Assembly: GCA_018266875.1 (NCBI GenBank)
Contig: JAFDZR010000014.1
Span: forward strand, 130,844 to 194,843
DNA length: 64,000 nucleotides
Direction: 5' to 3'
From: Bacteroidota bacterium
Lineage (GTDB): Bacteria > Bacteroidota > Ignavibacteria > Tepidaquicellales > Tepidaquicellaceae
Below the pieces are notes generated by a model, which was given only the letters and a program-made list of their open reading frames with translations, searched no databases and had not been told where the DNA came from. Positions 1 to 10,069 of this stretch are shown here, one piece after another. Both the position numbers and the translations under genes were made by a program. The first letter of the stretch is position 1. Each line of letters starts with the position of its first letter.

Positions 1-461
1 TAATGTATATCAAAAACAAGTTTCAGAAGATAGTTGTAGCAGAGCGAAGTAAATTTTCTGTAAAGAGAATACTGCTTGTGCTTTCTGTATCCGACTACTA
101 TGTCAGTATATGGGAGCAGAGCTACGAATTTTTTCAGTTCCTCAAGATCGAACTGATTATCACCGTCCGTATAAAATACGTAATCAAGTTTTGCGCTTGT
201 AAATCCGTCCTTAAGAGTTGCTCCGTATCCCATGTTTTTCTTATGGTGTATGACTCTGACCTTTTCATATTCTACGGCAAGCTCATCCGCAACCTCACCT
301 GTCTTATCCGGACTTCCGTCCTCTATGATAATGATTTCGTAATCCTTAAGTCTGAGTTCCTCAAGGACCTTCACAGCGGAGTCAACTACTTTTCCGATAT
401 TCTTTTCGTCATAGTATGCCGGAAAAAAAACGGAAAGCGATATACCTGAATTATCCTGCAT
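1..461 (-). CDS. Glycosyltransferase family 2, 3' end missing (runs off the window)
   Basis: The reverse strand encodes an open frame from an ATG at 461 to the left edge without a stop, about 153 residues. It has the GT2 (GT-A fold) pattern: FFPAYYDEKNIGKVV near the N-terminus, EDGSPDKTGEVAD, NMGYGATLKDGF, and the metal-binding acidic motif in YTDGDNQFD. This resembles dolichol-phosphate-mannose-synthase-like enzymes that transfer a sugar from a nucleotide donor to a lipid or glycan acceptor at the inner membrane. Its start overlaps the end of the upstream epimerase by 11 bases, so the two are probably translationally coupled. Donor and acceptor cannot be told from sequence, and any C-terminal membrane segments lie outside the window. 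Confidence 0.88.
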   Translation of the reverse strand, partial: MQDNSGISLSVFFPAYYDEKNIGKVVDSAVKVLEELRLKDYEIIIIEDGSPDKTGEVADELAVEYEKVRVIHHKKNMGYGATLKDGFTSAKLDYVFYTDGDNQFDLEELKKFVALLPYTDIVVGYRKHKQYSLYRKFTSLCYNYLLKLVFDIH

Positions 462-1395
462 TTGCTTTTTGCTGAATTAAATATTCGTAAGTTCTTTTCA
501 TACCTTTCTCAAGCGAAGTTTCAGGTTTCCATCCGAATGTAGCGGATACTTTTTTATTATCAAGAATATTTACGGGCACGTCAAGCTTTCTTGCATTCTG
601 ATATTCCACTTTGATTTCCCTGCCCGATATTTTTTTTATTAATTCAAGTATTTCATTCAGCGAATATCCATGACCGGTACTGAGATTGAATACCTTCTCT
701 ACCGATTCCTGATGAAGAGAATCCGCGAGTACTTTCACGGCATCTTTTATGTAAATGTAATCCCTTACCACTTCTCCGTCACCCCAAATTTCGATCTTTT
801 CATTGTTTATAACTTTATTAAGGAATACAGCGACGGCACCCTGAGATGCATTCGGGTTCTGTCGTTCTCCGTAAGGATTTGACAGACGGAATACAAAATA
901 TCTCTGCCCGTAAAGATAATTAAAAAGATAAAGATATTCCTCTATTGTTCTTTTGATTATGCCGTATGAACATAAAGGACTTGAATAAAAATTTTCACTG
1001 ACAGGCATTTCTTCAGGCATTCCGTAGACTGTTCCGCCGGATGAGAGAAAAATTATTTTCTTTATTTTCAGGTTTACACATTCCCTGAAAAGTTTCAGGG
1101 ATGAAATCAGATTTGTCTCAGCGTCGTATTCCGGGTTTTCGTTTGAAGAAGCAGGAAGAGTAGAGCTCACAAGATGGTAAACATAGTCAACTCCTTTCAG
1201 AGAGTTCAGCAGATCGACTTCATTGTTGAAATCACCTTCTATTATTTTTATTCTGTCAGAGAGATGGTCTAAGTTTTTCCTGGAAAAATTCAGTTTATCA
1301 AAAACCGTCACTTCATAACCGAGCTCGATCAGTCTATCGCAAAGATGTGAGCCGATAAATCCGCCGCCGCCGTAAATTATGCATCTCTCTTTCAT
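451..1395 (-). CDS. NAD-dependent epimerase/dehydratase (GalE-like extended SDR)
   Basis: A 314-residue extended short-chain dehydrogenase. The Rossmann NAD-binding motif GGGGFIGSHL lies at residues 9-18, the active-site Ser is in FLSSGGTVYG, and the catalytic YxxxK pair is in SYGIIK. A conserved substrate-site stretch reads FRLSNPYGERQNP. The length matches UDP-glucose 4-epimerases and related UDP-sugar epimerases or dehydratases. It acts in the cytoplasm making nucleotide sugars. It lies between a membrane glycosyltransferase and a GT2 gene on the same strand, which suggests surface polysaccharide or glycolipid synthesis. The exact sugar is unknown. Confidence 0.9.
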   Translation of the reverse strand: MKERCIIYGGGGFIGSHLCDRLIELGYEVTVFDKLNFSRKNLDHLSDRIKIIEGDFNNEVDLLNSLKGVDYVYHLVSSTLPASSNENPEYDAETNLISSLKLFRECVNLKIKKIIFLSSGGTVYGMPEEMPVSENFYSSPLCSYGIIKRTIEEYLYLFNYLYGQRYFVFRLSNPYGERQNPNASQGAVAVFLNKVINNEKIEIWGDGEVVRDYIYIKDAVKVLADSLHQESVEKVFNLSTGHGYSLNEILELIKKISGREIKVEYQNARKLDVPVNILDNKKVSATFGWKPETSLEKGMKRTYEYLIQQKANAG

Positions 1396-1408
1396 TTACC
1401 CTGTAAAT

Positions 1409-3040
1409 TTATTTTTCTTTTTCGAATATAAACGCTCCGAACCTCTGATCAGGTGTGACTATCTTGTTAAGAAGTCTGTAAGTGCTGTCTTTTTCAAGCG
1501 TTTCAAGCTGCACATCATTCATCATATCCTTCGGTCTGTAACTGTAATGCGAATCCCAGACTATAATGGAGCCTGGCTTTGCATCTTTCAGGTTTTCTGT
1601 AATCAGACGCTTGAAATTTCCCGGTGAATTCCTGTAAGGTACGTCACTGTAAAACGGAATAAATGTATGATTGTAATATATATCCTTATCCTTGAGATCA
1701 AGAGTACTTAAATAATCGGAAGTCTGCTTTAGCGCTGTATTCTCTGCGGATAGAACTTTCGGTTTAAAGCTCAGCATTAAATAAAATACTGATATGACTA
1801 AAAGTATCACGGAAAGTTTATTCAGATATTCAGTAACAGGTTCTTTTTTAATAAGTAAAATTACAAGAAATGATAAAGCAATTGTGAAGAACTTTAAGTA
1901 TTCAGCTGTTTCAAGTAAAATAAATCCATTAGTTTCCTTTGACAGAAAAACAAGCGTTATGAATCCGAGTATGCCGGATAGAATATATGATGTCTTTCTG
2001 AATGAAGGCAGAGACAAGTTGTTCAGACCTATGGTCGCGAATACCGCAGCTATAGGAGAAATATGAAGAAGATATCTCCAGTTGCCGGGATTGGCTCCGT
2101 CGCTGAACATTGTCATCAGTTGAACAAAGAACACCGATGAGAATACAAGATAAAAAATCCCGTATTTGGAAAGATATTCTTTTATCTTTGAAGTATCCGA
2201 GAAGAATCCGAAGAATCCGAAAAAGAACAGAAGAAGACTCACTGGTCCTACTATGAAAATATATACTATCAGATAATGAGAAATACCCTGTGACTTGTAA
2301 CTGTAAACTGACAATGACATTACTTCAGTCAGGACGAACATGATATCACCTGTCTTTAAATATCCGAGGACATCATACAGCAATGGAAATACAGCAAGCA
2401 GAATTATTGCAGTATAATTTTTCTTTCTGAAATATATAACAGCAAAGATAATTATCAGCAGTGCAATTTCCTGTCTGACAGTAAATATGTATCCGCATAA
2501 AAGAGCAGAGATTGTAAAACTTTCTTGTTTATAAAGAATAAGAACCAAAAGTATCAGAAGACTTGTAAAGATCTCAGCGTATGACCTGAAAGAAAGATCG
2601 AAAAAAAGCGGCTGAACTGATAGCAGCAATGCTCCGAAATAAGCGTAACTGAACTTATAGGTTTTTAAAAGTATGTAGGTAAAGTAAACAGCAAGGGAAG
2701 CAATGAAAGCATTCATGAGAAGCACGGCATTGTATCCGAACAGAGCAGGGACAACCATGAAGATCTTGTATCCGGGTTTCGGTGAATTGCCGAGTATTAC
2801 ATAAGGATCATGCCAGAAGTTGAGCATATTGACATACTGACCGACTTCATCATCCTGATAGAAACCGAGAGAATATTTGCTGCTGATAAAATATATTAAA
2901 GTAAATAATGGAATGACCAGCCAGAAATATTTCGCAATTAAGGGATTGTCATCCAGAGAAGGTACATTTTTCTGTAACCTTACTGAAGTCCCTGATTTTG
3001 CAGTATTCTGTATATTTTTTTTAGATTCTTTTTTTGCCAT
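1409..3040 (-). CDS. Multi-spanning membrane glycosyltransferase, GT-C/GT39-like
   Basis: A 543-residue protein with a short basic cytoplasmic N-terminus (many Lys), a first membrane helix near residues 38-55, and then roughly ten further hydrophobic helices. The first extracytoplasmic loop carries YQDDEVGQY, an acidic pair placed as in the GT-C catalytic loop of ArnT/PMT-type enzymes that use polyprenyl-phosphate sugars. A soluble C-terminal part of about 120 residues follows. It is the first gene of the minus-strand run ending in the epimerase and GT2; a GT2 could make the polyprenyl-phosphate sugar that this enzyme uses. Family assignment rests on topology and the acidic loop; the acceptor is unknown. 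Confidence 0.7.
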   Translation of the reverse strand: MAKKESKKNIQNTAKSGTSVRLQKNVPSLDDNPLIAKYFWLVIPLFTLIYFISSKYSLGFYQDDEVGQYVNMLNFWHDPYVILGNSPKPGYKIFMVVPALFGYNAVLLMNAFIASLAVYFTYILLKTYKFSYAYFGALLLSVQPLFFDLSFRSYAEIFTSLLILLVLILYKQESFTISALLCGYIFTVRQEIALLIIIFAVIYFRKKNYTAIILLAVFPLLYDVLGYLKTGDIMFVLTEVMSLSVYSYKSQGISHYLIVYIFIVGPVSLLLFFFGFFGFFSDTSKIKEYLSKYGIFYLVFSSVFFVQLMTMFSDGANPGNWRYLLHISPIAAVFATIGLNNLSLPSFRKTSYILSGILGFITLVFLSKETNGFILLETAEYLKFFTIALSFLVILLIKKEPVTEYLNKLSVILLVISVFYLMLSFKPKVLSAENTALKQTSDYLSTLDLKDKDIYYNHTFIPFYSDVPYRNSPGNFKRLITENLKDAKPGSIIVWDSHYSYRPKDMMNDVQLETLEKDSTYRLLNKIVTPDQRFGAFIFEKEK

Positions 3041-3315
3041 AGGTAAGTTTCAAATATATTAATATAAATCCGCAAATGAAATTTACTAAATTCGGCAACA
3101 TAAATTCGCCTCTGAAAATCTAAGACTGAAAGATGTTCAGTCTCTGTGATTTATATATTTAAAAAGATTTATGGTATTAACAATCTTTCTTCTTAAAATT
3201 AAAAAACTGTGAGACTCAGAAGCTTTGAAATCCAGAGGCAAATTAACTCAGAACGAAACTGGTATTTATTTTTAAAAGGCATTTCTTTATAATTATCCAA
3301 ATTAACGAAACGATC

Positions 3316-3747
3316 ATGTCAGAAGAAGAAACTGATCTCACTAAAAATGTAGAAAAAGGAGACGGCATTACTGTCATCCGGGGAAGCGGAATCTGCCGCG
3401 GCTGGAACGGCATTCATTACAAGACGGGAATGTCATCAAAAAATGTAGGATCTAAAGAACTTTCTATGAACGTCGCAACTATTCCTCCGGGCGGGATTGC
3501 TTACGCTCACATCCACGACGGGTTTGAGTTAATGCTTTATATTCTCGAAGGAAATGTAAGACACGAATACGGACCGGGATGTAAAAAAATCGTTGAGAAT
3601 AAAGCGGGGGATTTTATTTTTATAGAATCAGGTGTTCCTCATGAAGTATTCAACATGAGTGATACCGAACCTGTTGTAGCGGTAGTGGCAAGGTCAAGCG
3701 CTGATGAATGGGACAAGATCATTCCTTATGACAGGAATAGGGAATGA
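3316..3747 (+). CDS. Cupin-domain protein
   Basis: A 143-residue single-domain cupin. Motif 1 appears as AHIHDGFELMLYILEG, giving two His and a Glu as metal ligands, and motif 2 ends in GVPHEVFN with the third His. This is the standard metal-binding layout of small cupins, which may act as isomerases, dioxygenases or sensors. There is no DNA-binding domain and no signal peptide. It stands alone: the gene to the right is convergent and the gene to the left is divergent. The substrate cannot be inferred. Confidence 0.85.
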   Translation: MSEEETDLTKNVEKGDGITVIRGSGICRGWNGIHYKTGMSSKNVGSKELSMNVATIPPGGIAYAHIHDGFELMLYILEGNVRHEYGPGCKKIVENKAGDFIFIESGVPHEVFNMSDTEPVVAVVARSSADEWDKIIPYDRNRE

Positions 3748-3786
3748 TTCTGATCATAAACGAAATTCTTATATTATTCTTAGAAT

Positions 3787-5910
3787 CTATTTGATGAGCA
3801 TCATCTTTTTTGTATCTGAAATATTTCCATACTGAATTCTGTAAAAATATATTCCGCTTGAAAAATTATTTCCGTTGAATTCAACTGAATAGCTGCCTGC
3901 ATTATGAAGCTTATCGACTAGCACCGCTATTTCATTTCCAATTATGTCATATACTTTCAATGATACATTTCCTGATGCCGGAACCTGATATTTTATTACT
4001 GTCTTCGGATTAAACGGATTCGGATAATTCTGTCCGAGTGAAAATGATCCGGGAATGCTGCTGTATTCAATCCCTGCAAATGTTACACCGCCGTTTGAAG
4101 TTTTCATTATCCTTGCATAATATCCAACTGCATAACCAATATTGTCCGAAGAGAAATAAATTGAATTGAAATCAGAATAACCGGGAATTACAGTTTTATA
4201 CCAGTTTGCGCCGGAGTTTGTCGTTTTAAATATATAATTATTGTAACTTGAGATATAAGCGGTTCTGTCATCATTCTTTGCTATATGAATTTCACTCAGT
4301 TTGAGATTAGTGCCGGGAATTCCGCTGCTCTGCTGAGTCCAGTTCAGTCCGCCGTTTTCAGTTCTTATAATAGTGTTGTAATCCCCTACAGCCCAGCCTT
4401 TATTTTCATCAGAAAATTTAACTGAATAATAGGTTGCGCCCGTTCCGCCCTGCTGGTCAGTCCAGGTATTCCCGCCGTTGGTTGTTTTAACAAGTTTCCC
4501 GAATCTTCCTCCGGCCCAACCTGTATTTTCATTTATGAAAAACACCGAATACATCCAGGGATAATTCAGACTGCTGGTCCAGTTAGCGCCTCCGTTTACG
4601 GTTCTTATGATCCCGTTATCTCCGGCAACCCAGCCGGTATTATTGTCAATGAAAAAAACGTTGAATAAATTATCAAAAGTACCGGAGTTCTGGATCTGCC
4701 ATGCCTCACCTCCGCTGACAGTCCTGATAATTCTGCCGTTATGTCCCACGATCCATCCGTTATTCTGATCAGCAAAAAATACGTCTATCAATAGATCATT
4801 TACAATCCCCTGTCCGGATATTTTCCACTGATTTCCTCCGTTAGTGGTTTTATAGATTGATCCGCCGCTTCCTGCCGTCCATCCGGTCATGTCATCCGTA
4901 AAATAAACAGACCAGAGATCCGCATATAAAGGAATTGAACTGAAATATGTTTCCCAGTTCGCTCCGCCGTTCTCAGTTTTTAAAAGAGTACCTTCGAATC
5001 CAGCAATCCAGCAGATATTTCCTGCCTCATCATAAGTATCAATGCGGCTGAATTTAGCCAAACTGTTTGCAACTCCGCTTATCTGTGTTGACCAGTTTAT
5101 CCCGCTGTTAGTGGTTTTGATTATTGTATTGTAATCCCCTACAGCCCAGCCGGTGTTTTCATTTATGAATTTCATGGAATAGTAAGTGGCGCCGGTCCCG
5201 CTGTTCTGTGGAGTCCAGGTATTTCCCCCGTTTATGGTTTTATAGATTTTTCCGAATCTTACTCCCGCCCAGCCGGTGTATGCATTTATAAAATCTACAG
5301 AATAAACCCATGGCTCATTTAAGGAAACTGACCAGACATCACCACCGTTTGTAGTTCTGAAAATTCCTGCGTCTCCGGAAAGATATCCTGTTTCAGAATC
5401 AATAAATCTTATTTCAAAAATATTATCAAGATTTCCTGTAGTCTGAGTGAACCAGCTGGTTCCGCCGTTTGTGGTCTTTCTGACTGTTCCGTTGTGACCG
5501 GCGATCCAGCCTGTTAAATTATTAATGAAATGTACATCGATAAGATTAAAATTTGTCCCTGCATACTGCTGTGTCCATGTGTCCCCTCCGTCTGTGGTTC
5601 TGATGACTGTTCCAGAATTACCGACAGCCCAGCCTGTCTGTTCATCTGCAAATGAAACCGACCACAGATATGAAGCAGAAGCGTTATTGATATTCTTCTC
5701 CCAGCTGTTACCGGAATCAGTGGATTTAAAAATATATCCGTTTCCTCCGGCGCCGTAGACTACACTGGAACTTACAAAGTCCAGTCCGTTAATGTCTTCA
5801 GAATTATTTATGCTGAACCAGGATGACTGCGGGAATAAATTATCCGACGAAAAAAATATAATAATTATGGAAAGAAGAGTAATTAAGTATGATGAAAGTT
5901 TAGTTCTCAT
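3787..5910 (-). CDS. Secreted YCF48-repeat (BNR-like propeller) protein with T9SS type A sorting domain
   Basis: A 707-residue secreted protein. A signal peptide covers about residues 1-28. About twelve repeats of roughly 45 residues follow, built on the pattern TGWAVG..G.I.KT.NGG..W as in YCF48/HCF136 beta-propeller modules. The C-terminal ~85 residues form a T9SS sorting domain: LGQNYPNPFNPKTVIKYQVP, then VYDIIGNEIAVLV, SSGIYFYRI and a basic end KKMMLIK. It should be exported by Sec, carried across the outer membrane by T9SS and anchored on or released from the surface. The repeat array is itself internally duplicated: a block around GTGATYYSMKF and GWAVGDYNTIIKT recurs about 270 residues later. 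The role is unknown; such proteins are usually surface adhesion or display proteins. Confidence 0.9.
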   Translation of the reverse strand: MRTKLSSYLITLLSIIIIFFSSDNLFPQSSWFSINNSEDINGLDFVSSSVVYGAGGNGYIFKSTDSGNSWEKNINNASASYLWSVSFADEQTGWAVGNSGTVIRTTDGGDTWTQQYAGTNFNLIDVHFINNLTGWIAGHNGTVRKTTNGGTSWFTQTTGNLDNIFEIRFIDSETGYLSGDAGIFRTTNGGDVWSVSLNEPWVYSVDFINAYTGWAGVRFGKIYKTINGGNTWTPQNSGTGATYYSMKFINENTGWAVGDYNTIIKTTNSGINWSTQISGVANSLAKFSRIDTYDEAGNICWIAGFEGTLLKTENGGANWETYFSSIPLYADLWSVYFTDDMTGWTAGSGGSIYKTTNGGNQWKISGQGIVNDLLIDVFFADQNNGWIVGHNGRIIRTVSGGEAWQIQNSGTFDNLFNVFFIDNNTGWVAGDNGIIRTVNGGANWTSSLNYPWMYSVFFINENTGWAGGRFGKLVKTTNGGNTWTDQQGGTGATYYSVKFSDENKGWAVGDYNTIIRTENGGLNWTQQSSGIPGTNLKLSEIHIAKNDDRTAYISSYNNYIFKTTNSGANWYKTVIPGYSDFNSIYFSSDNIGYAVGYYARIMKTSNGGVTFAGIEYSSIPGSFSLGQNYPNPFNPKTVIKYQVPASGNVSLKVYDIIGNEIAVLVDKLHNAGSYSVEFNGNNFSSGIYFYRIQYGNISDTKKMMLIK

Positions 5911-6117
5911 ATTGTTTGCCTCCTGCCTGTTACTTTTGATATATCCAATTTAAGCTATTTTTTTTTTTAAAACAACACCCGGCTCAGTAAAGAATTTTAA
6001 ATTTTAATTGGCAGATGCTGGATGTGCAGTGTTCAAAAAAGATTACCTGAAAATTTTAACTTTATTAATAAAATGTTTTACGTTAATTTTTTATTTATCA
6101 ATTAATTAAATTAAATT

Positions 6118-7554
6118 ATGTCCGGGAAAAAAAGTGAAATGAACGTGGAGACACATTTTTTTGATGATGTCTGCAGCTATTTTGACAAAGCTGCGGAATT
6201 TCTTGATCATCCGTCGGGATTGCTGAATCAGATCAGAAGATGCAACAGCATTTATCATTTCAGTTTTCCTCTGAGAACCGATGACGGTAATTTCGAAGTC
6301 CTTGAGGCGTGGAGGATTGAACATTCACACCACAAGACTCCGGTAAAGGGCGGGATCAGATACAGTATGATGGTAAATGAAGACGAAGTAAAAGCCCTTT
6401 CCGCGCTGATGACTTACAAATGCGCAGTTGTAGATGTTCCTTTCGGCGGAGCAAAAGGCGGAATAAGGATCAACCCAAGAAAATATTCCGAAAAGCAGCT
6501 TGAAAATATTACAAGAAGATATACATCGGAATTGATTAAAAAAAATCTAATTGGTCCCGGAATTGACGTTCCGGCTCCTGATTACGGAACAGGCGAAAGG
6601 GAAATGTCATGGATCGCAGATACATATGCGACATTCAATCCAGGTCAGATAGACGCTTTTGCATGTGTCACAGGAAAGCCGCTCAGTCAGCAGGGAATCA
6701 GAGGAAGAAGGGAAGCTACCGGAAGAGGAGTGTTTTTCGGATTAAGAGAAGCTGTGAACATTGAAGAGGACATGAAAAAACTTGGAATGACCAAAGGCAT
6801 GGAAGGGAAAAGAATCATTCTTCAGGGTCTCGGTAATGTCGGATATTATACCGGAATAAACTGCATGGAAGCAGGAGCTCTTATAACTGTAATTGCCGAA
6901 TTCGAAGGCGCAATTATGAATCCAAAAGGACTCAACGTAGAGGAAGTGTTTGAACACAGAAAATCAACCGGAAGCATTCTGGATTTTAAAGGCGCAACCA
7001 ATATTAAGAATACTGCCGAGGCACTTGAACTCGAATGCGACATTCTTATTCCTGCGGCGCTGGAAAATCAGATCACTTTGGAAAATGCGCCGAGGATCAA
7101 AGCTAAAATTATCGGTGAAGCTGCAAACGGACCGGTTACTCCGGAAGCTGAAAAAATAATGTCAGAAAAAGGCATTATGATTATTCCCGATCTTTATCTT
7201 AATGCAGGAGGCGTAACTGTTTCGTATTTTGAATGGCTGAAAAATCTTTCGCATGTATCATTCGGAAGAATGGGAAAGAGATATGAAGAGCTTGCCAATC
7301 TTAACTTTGTTAACGTACTCGAAGAGATAAGCAGTTTCGAACTTACCAAAAAGCAGAGAGCAATTCTGATCAGAGGCGCAAGCGAAGTGGAACTTGTAGA
7401 TTCAGGACTTGAAGAGACAATGATGACAGCATATCATGAGATCAGAGACATAAAGGTAAAGGATGCAAAAATTGATTCATTGAGGACTGCAGCATTTATC
7501 AGCGCAATAAACAAGATCGCAATTTCATATGAGAATCTTGGTGTGTTTCCGTAA
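6118..7554 (+). CDS. gdhA: Glutamate dehydrogenase (Glu/Leu/Phe/Val dehydrogenase family)
   Basis: A 478-residue enzyme expected to interconvert glutamate and 2-oxoglutarate plus ammonium with NAD(P). Visible hallmarks are the substrate-binding [12 protein letters not shown], the catalytic-Lys region [10 protein letters not shown], the Asp-containing [12 protein letters not shown], and the dinucleotide motif [12 protein letters not shown]. An acidic residue follows the second beta strand (IAEFEGA). The family normally has 410-450 residues; the extra length is at the C-terminus, where residues 440-478 lack family motifs. It is divergent from the YCF48-repeat gene with a 207-base gap. A second, leucine-type member of the family lies at 42311-43432. 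Confidence 0.9.
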   Translation: MSGKKSEMNVETHFFDDVCSYFDKAAEFLDHPSGLLNQIRRCNSIYHFSFPLRTDDGNFEVLEAWRIEHSHHKTPVKGGIRYSMMVNEDEVKALSALMTYKCAVVDVPFGGAKGGIRINPRKYSEKQLENITRRYTSELIKKNLIGPGIDVPAPDYGTGEREMSWIADTYATFNPGQIDAFACVTGKPLSQQGIRGRREATGRGVFFGLREAVNIEEDMKKLGMTKGMEGKRIILQGLGNVGYYTGINCMEAGALITVIAEFEGAIMNPKGLNVEEVFEHRKSTGSILDFKGATNIKNTAEALELECDILIPAALENQITLENAPRIKAKIIGEAANGPVTPEAEKIMSEKGIMIIPDLYLNAGGVTVSYFEWLKNLSHVSFGRMGKRYEELANLNFVNVLEEISSFELTKKQRAILIRGASEVELVDSGLEETMMTAYHEIRDIKVKDAKIDSLRTAAFISAINKIAISYENLGVFP

Positions 7555-7724
7555 AATTTTTATTTCCGGAAAATATATATTTCCGCTCTGAAACTGTTTA
7601 GACGTTTTTTGCTGTTAGAAAAGCATTAAATTAATTTTAAATTAATATAGTGTCAGGCAGATTTTGAATTTTTGCAACTCAAATTTAAAATTGATTATAC
7701 ACATTAATATATATAATTTAATAA

Positions 7725-8294
7725 ATCCCAAAACACAAGGAGGTCGTCTTCTACGAACATGAGAATAAACATACTTATAACTACCGCTATAATAATTTAA
7801 ACGGTAAGGTCCTGGTTCTAAATCAGAATTATGAACCGCTGACTATTTGCAATGTTAGAAGAGCGATAATCCTTATATACCTGGGTAAGGCTGAGTCTAT
7901 ATACTGCCTTGAAGAGAAAAGAATTTACAGCGTCAACAGAAGTTTTGAATATCCGAGCATTGTAAGACTGGTTTTTTTCGTAAGAGTTCCTTTTAAAAAG
8001 ATCATCCTTTCCAGAAAAAATATACTAAGAAGAGATAATCACCGCTGTCAGTACTGCGGAGTAACTTCAAACCTTACGGTGGATCACGTACTGCCCAAAT
8101 CAAGGGGCGGAGAGGACAGCTGGGAAAACCTTACAACTGCCTGTATTAAATGCAACAATAAAAAAGGGAACAGGACACCGGAAGAAGCGAAACTTGAACT
8201 CATTAATATTCCGAAAAGACCTTCTCACATAACTTTTATCAAGAATTTTGCCGGAAGAATCGATGAGGGCTGGAAACCGTATCTGTATATGTAA
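7725..8294 (+). CDS. HNH endonuclease family protein; start codon not resolved
   Basis: The frame is open from 7725, after a TAA at 7722-7724, to the stop at 8292-8294. Its C-terminal half is a typical small HNH nuclease: CQYCG and ACIKCNN form the zinc knuckles, and [18 protein letters not shown] carries the catalytic His and Asn. The N-terminal part, [20 protein letters not shown], matches the conserved start region of this common Bacteroidota family, so the coding sequence must begin near 7749-7805. There is no ATG, GTG or TTG in this frame before 8079, and that GTG lies inside the HNH motif. A strong Shine-Dalgarno site precedes the frame. A single-base sequence error, a non-standard start or decay are all possible. 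DNA cleavage is inferred from the family; the biological role is unknown. Confidence 0.75.
   Translation: MPKHKEVVFYEHENKHTYNYRYNNLNGKVLVLNQNYEPLTICNVRRAIILIYLGKAESIYCLEEKRIYSVNRSFEYPSIVRLVFFVRVPFKKIILSRKNILRRDNHRCQYCGVTSNLTVDHVLPKSRGGEDSWENLTTACIKCNNKKGNRTPEEAKLELINIPKRPSHITFIKNFAGRIDEGWKPYLYM
7737..7744 (+). promoter_or_regulatory. Strong Shine-Dalgarno sequence before the HNH gene
   Basis: AAGGAGGT is a perfect anti-16S match, unusual here because most genes in this window lack a clear Shine-Dalgarno site. It indicates that translation starts close downstream. The nearest ATG (7759) lies 14 bases after its last base and opens only a 13-codon frame ending at the TAA at 7798-7800, not the HNH frame. 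Confidence 0.7.
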
Positions 8295-8545
8295 TATTGT
8301 TTGAACGGTCCCTCAAATGTTCCGGATCAGGTTTTGTTTCAATGTTTATTCGATTTAAAGCTTCATAATTTCCTTTGTAGTTCATGTATCGCTGTTTTTT
8401 TAAATGTATTTATTATCGGTCCGGAATATGTCCCGGCATTCTGATAAATCTTTTAATCTCTGAAAAATAATTTATACCAAAACAAAGAAATGTCATTCCT
8501 GAAAAATTTTATTCTTTAACAAATCATTAAACATCAAATCAAATT

Positions 8546-10039
8546 ATGCTTAAATACAGATTGTTCATTAACGGTGAGTTCTGTGAATCCGATGACAAAA
8601 AAACTTTTAAATCAACAGATCCATTCAGCGGTGAAGAGATAGCTGAAATTTCAGAAGCAGGAGTTTCCGATACCGTAAAAGCAGTATCAGCCGCAAGAAA
8701 AGCTTTCGACAGCGGTGTCTGGAGCGGACTTCCCGGAGAAGAAAGAGGAAGAATTATAAAGCAGATCGTTGACAAAATAAATGAGAATGCCGAAAAGCTG
8801 ACAGAACTGGAAGTCAGGGATTCGGGATCCACAGTCAGAAAAGCCGGAGAAGATGTTTTTCTCTCCGCTAAAAGTCTGAATTATTTTTCGAAAATTGCTT
8901 CAACGGATTTTACGGAAAATATCGCCGGTCTTTCAAAGGAAGGAGTCAGCAGAAATTTAGTTAAATACGAACCGGTCGGAGTTTGCGCTCTTATTACTCC
9001 CTGGAACTTCCCTCTTAAAATGGCGATCTGGAAACTTGGTCCCGCGCTTGCCGCAGGTAATACCGTTATACTCAAACCGGCAATGGAAACTTCTGTTACT
9101 GCTTGTGAACTTGCCCGACTCATAAGCGAAACGGACATGCCGAAAGGTGTTGTAAATATCATTACCGGAAAAGGAAGCGTGATAGGGACTGAACTTGTGA
9201 ATAATCCCGATGTAGATAAAGTCGGATTCACCGGCTCAACTGAAGTAGGAAAGACCATAATGCAGAATGCATCTTCAAATCTGAAAAAGATAACACTTGA
9301 ATGCGGCGGAAAATCGGCTAATATTGTTCTCGATGATGCAGACATTGAAATGAGCATAGACGGAGCGATATATGCTGCATTCTATCATCAGGGTCAGTGC
9401 TGCGAAGGCGGAACCAGACTTCTTGTTCATGAGAAAATATTTGACAGATTCATATCTGGTCTTAAAGCCAAAATTGAAAGAATGAAGATCGGCGATCCTA
9501 AAGACAAATCAGTAACTGTCGGACCGGTTGTAAATAAATATCAGTTTGATACAGTAATGAATTATATAAAAACAGGAATTGAAGAAGGCGCAGAAATCCT
9601 AACGGGCGGAAAGCAGTTCGGTGATTCCGGTTTAATGATAGAGCCGACTGTATTTGTAAATGTCGATAACAAAATGAAGATCGCCCGGGAAGAGATCTTC
9701 GGACCTGTGCTTGTTGTTATTAAATTCAAAGATGATGATGAAGCTGTTGCGATTGCAAATGATTCCATTTATGGACTGGCAGGCGGAGTATGGTCGGGAA
9801 ACGACGAAAGAGCAATGGCAGTTGCCGACAGAATGAGAACAGGAACAGTCTGGATAAATGAATATCATCTGATGAGTGACAGAGCTCCTTTCGGCGGATA
9901 CAAACAGAGCGGGATCGGAAGAGAATTCGGATCCGAAGGAATAAAAGAGTATATGGAAGCAAAACACATTCATATAGACGAAATAAAAGACAGAACCAAA
10001 AAACCATGGTACAGAACAGTTGTGCCAAAAGATCTGTAA
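8546..10039 (+). CDS. NAD(P)-dependent aldehyde dehydrogenase
   Basis: A 497-residue enzyme of the aldehyde dehydrogenase superfamily, full length for the family, oxidising an aldehyde to the carboxylate. Key motifs are the cofactor site TPWNFPLKMAIWKLGPALA and ILKPAMETS, FTGSTEVGKTIM, the general-base Glu in TLECGGKSANIVLDDAD, the nucleophile region FYHQGQCCEGG (catalytic Cys near residue 285), and EIFGPVLVV. It most resembles betaine-aldehyde or general ALDH1-type enzymes. No alcohol dehydrogenase or pathway partner is adjacent, so the substrate cannot be set. A GNAT gene follows after 30 bases. Confidence 0.92.
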   Translation: MLKYRLFINGEFCESDDKKTFKSTDPFSGEEIAEISEAGVSDTVKAVSAARKAFDSGVWSGLPGEERGRIIKQIVDKINENAEKLTELEVRDSGSTVRKAGEDVFLSAKSLNYFSKIASTDFTENIAGLSKEGVSRNLVKYEPVGVCALITPWNFPLKMAIWKLGPALAAGNTVILKPAMETSVTACELARLISETDMPKGVVNIITGKGSVIGTELVNNPDVDKVGFTGSTEVGKTIMQNASSNLKKITLECGGKSANIVLDDADIEMSIDGAIYAAFYHQGQCCEGGTRLLVHEKIFDRFISGLKAKIERMKIGDPKDKSVTVGPVVNKYQFDTVMNYIKTGIEEGAEILTGGKQFGDSGLMIEPTVFVNVDNKMKIAREEIFGPVLVVIKFKDDDEAVAIANDSIYGLAGGVWSGNDERAMAVADRMRTGTVWINEYHLMSDRAPFGGYKQSGIGREFGSEGIKEYMEAKHIHIDEIKDRTKKPWYRTVVPKDL

Positions 10040-10069
10040 CTATTTTTTTTAAAATTTTACTTTTAAGTA

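Noticed and set aside
3..449. Forward-strand open frame of 148 codons at the left edge
   Set aside because: It is the shadow of the reverse-strand GT2 gene, whose motifs (DGDNQ, EDGSPDKTGE) are clear; the forward product has no recognisable features.
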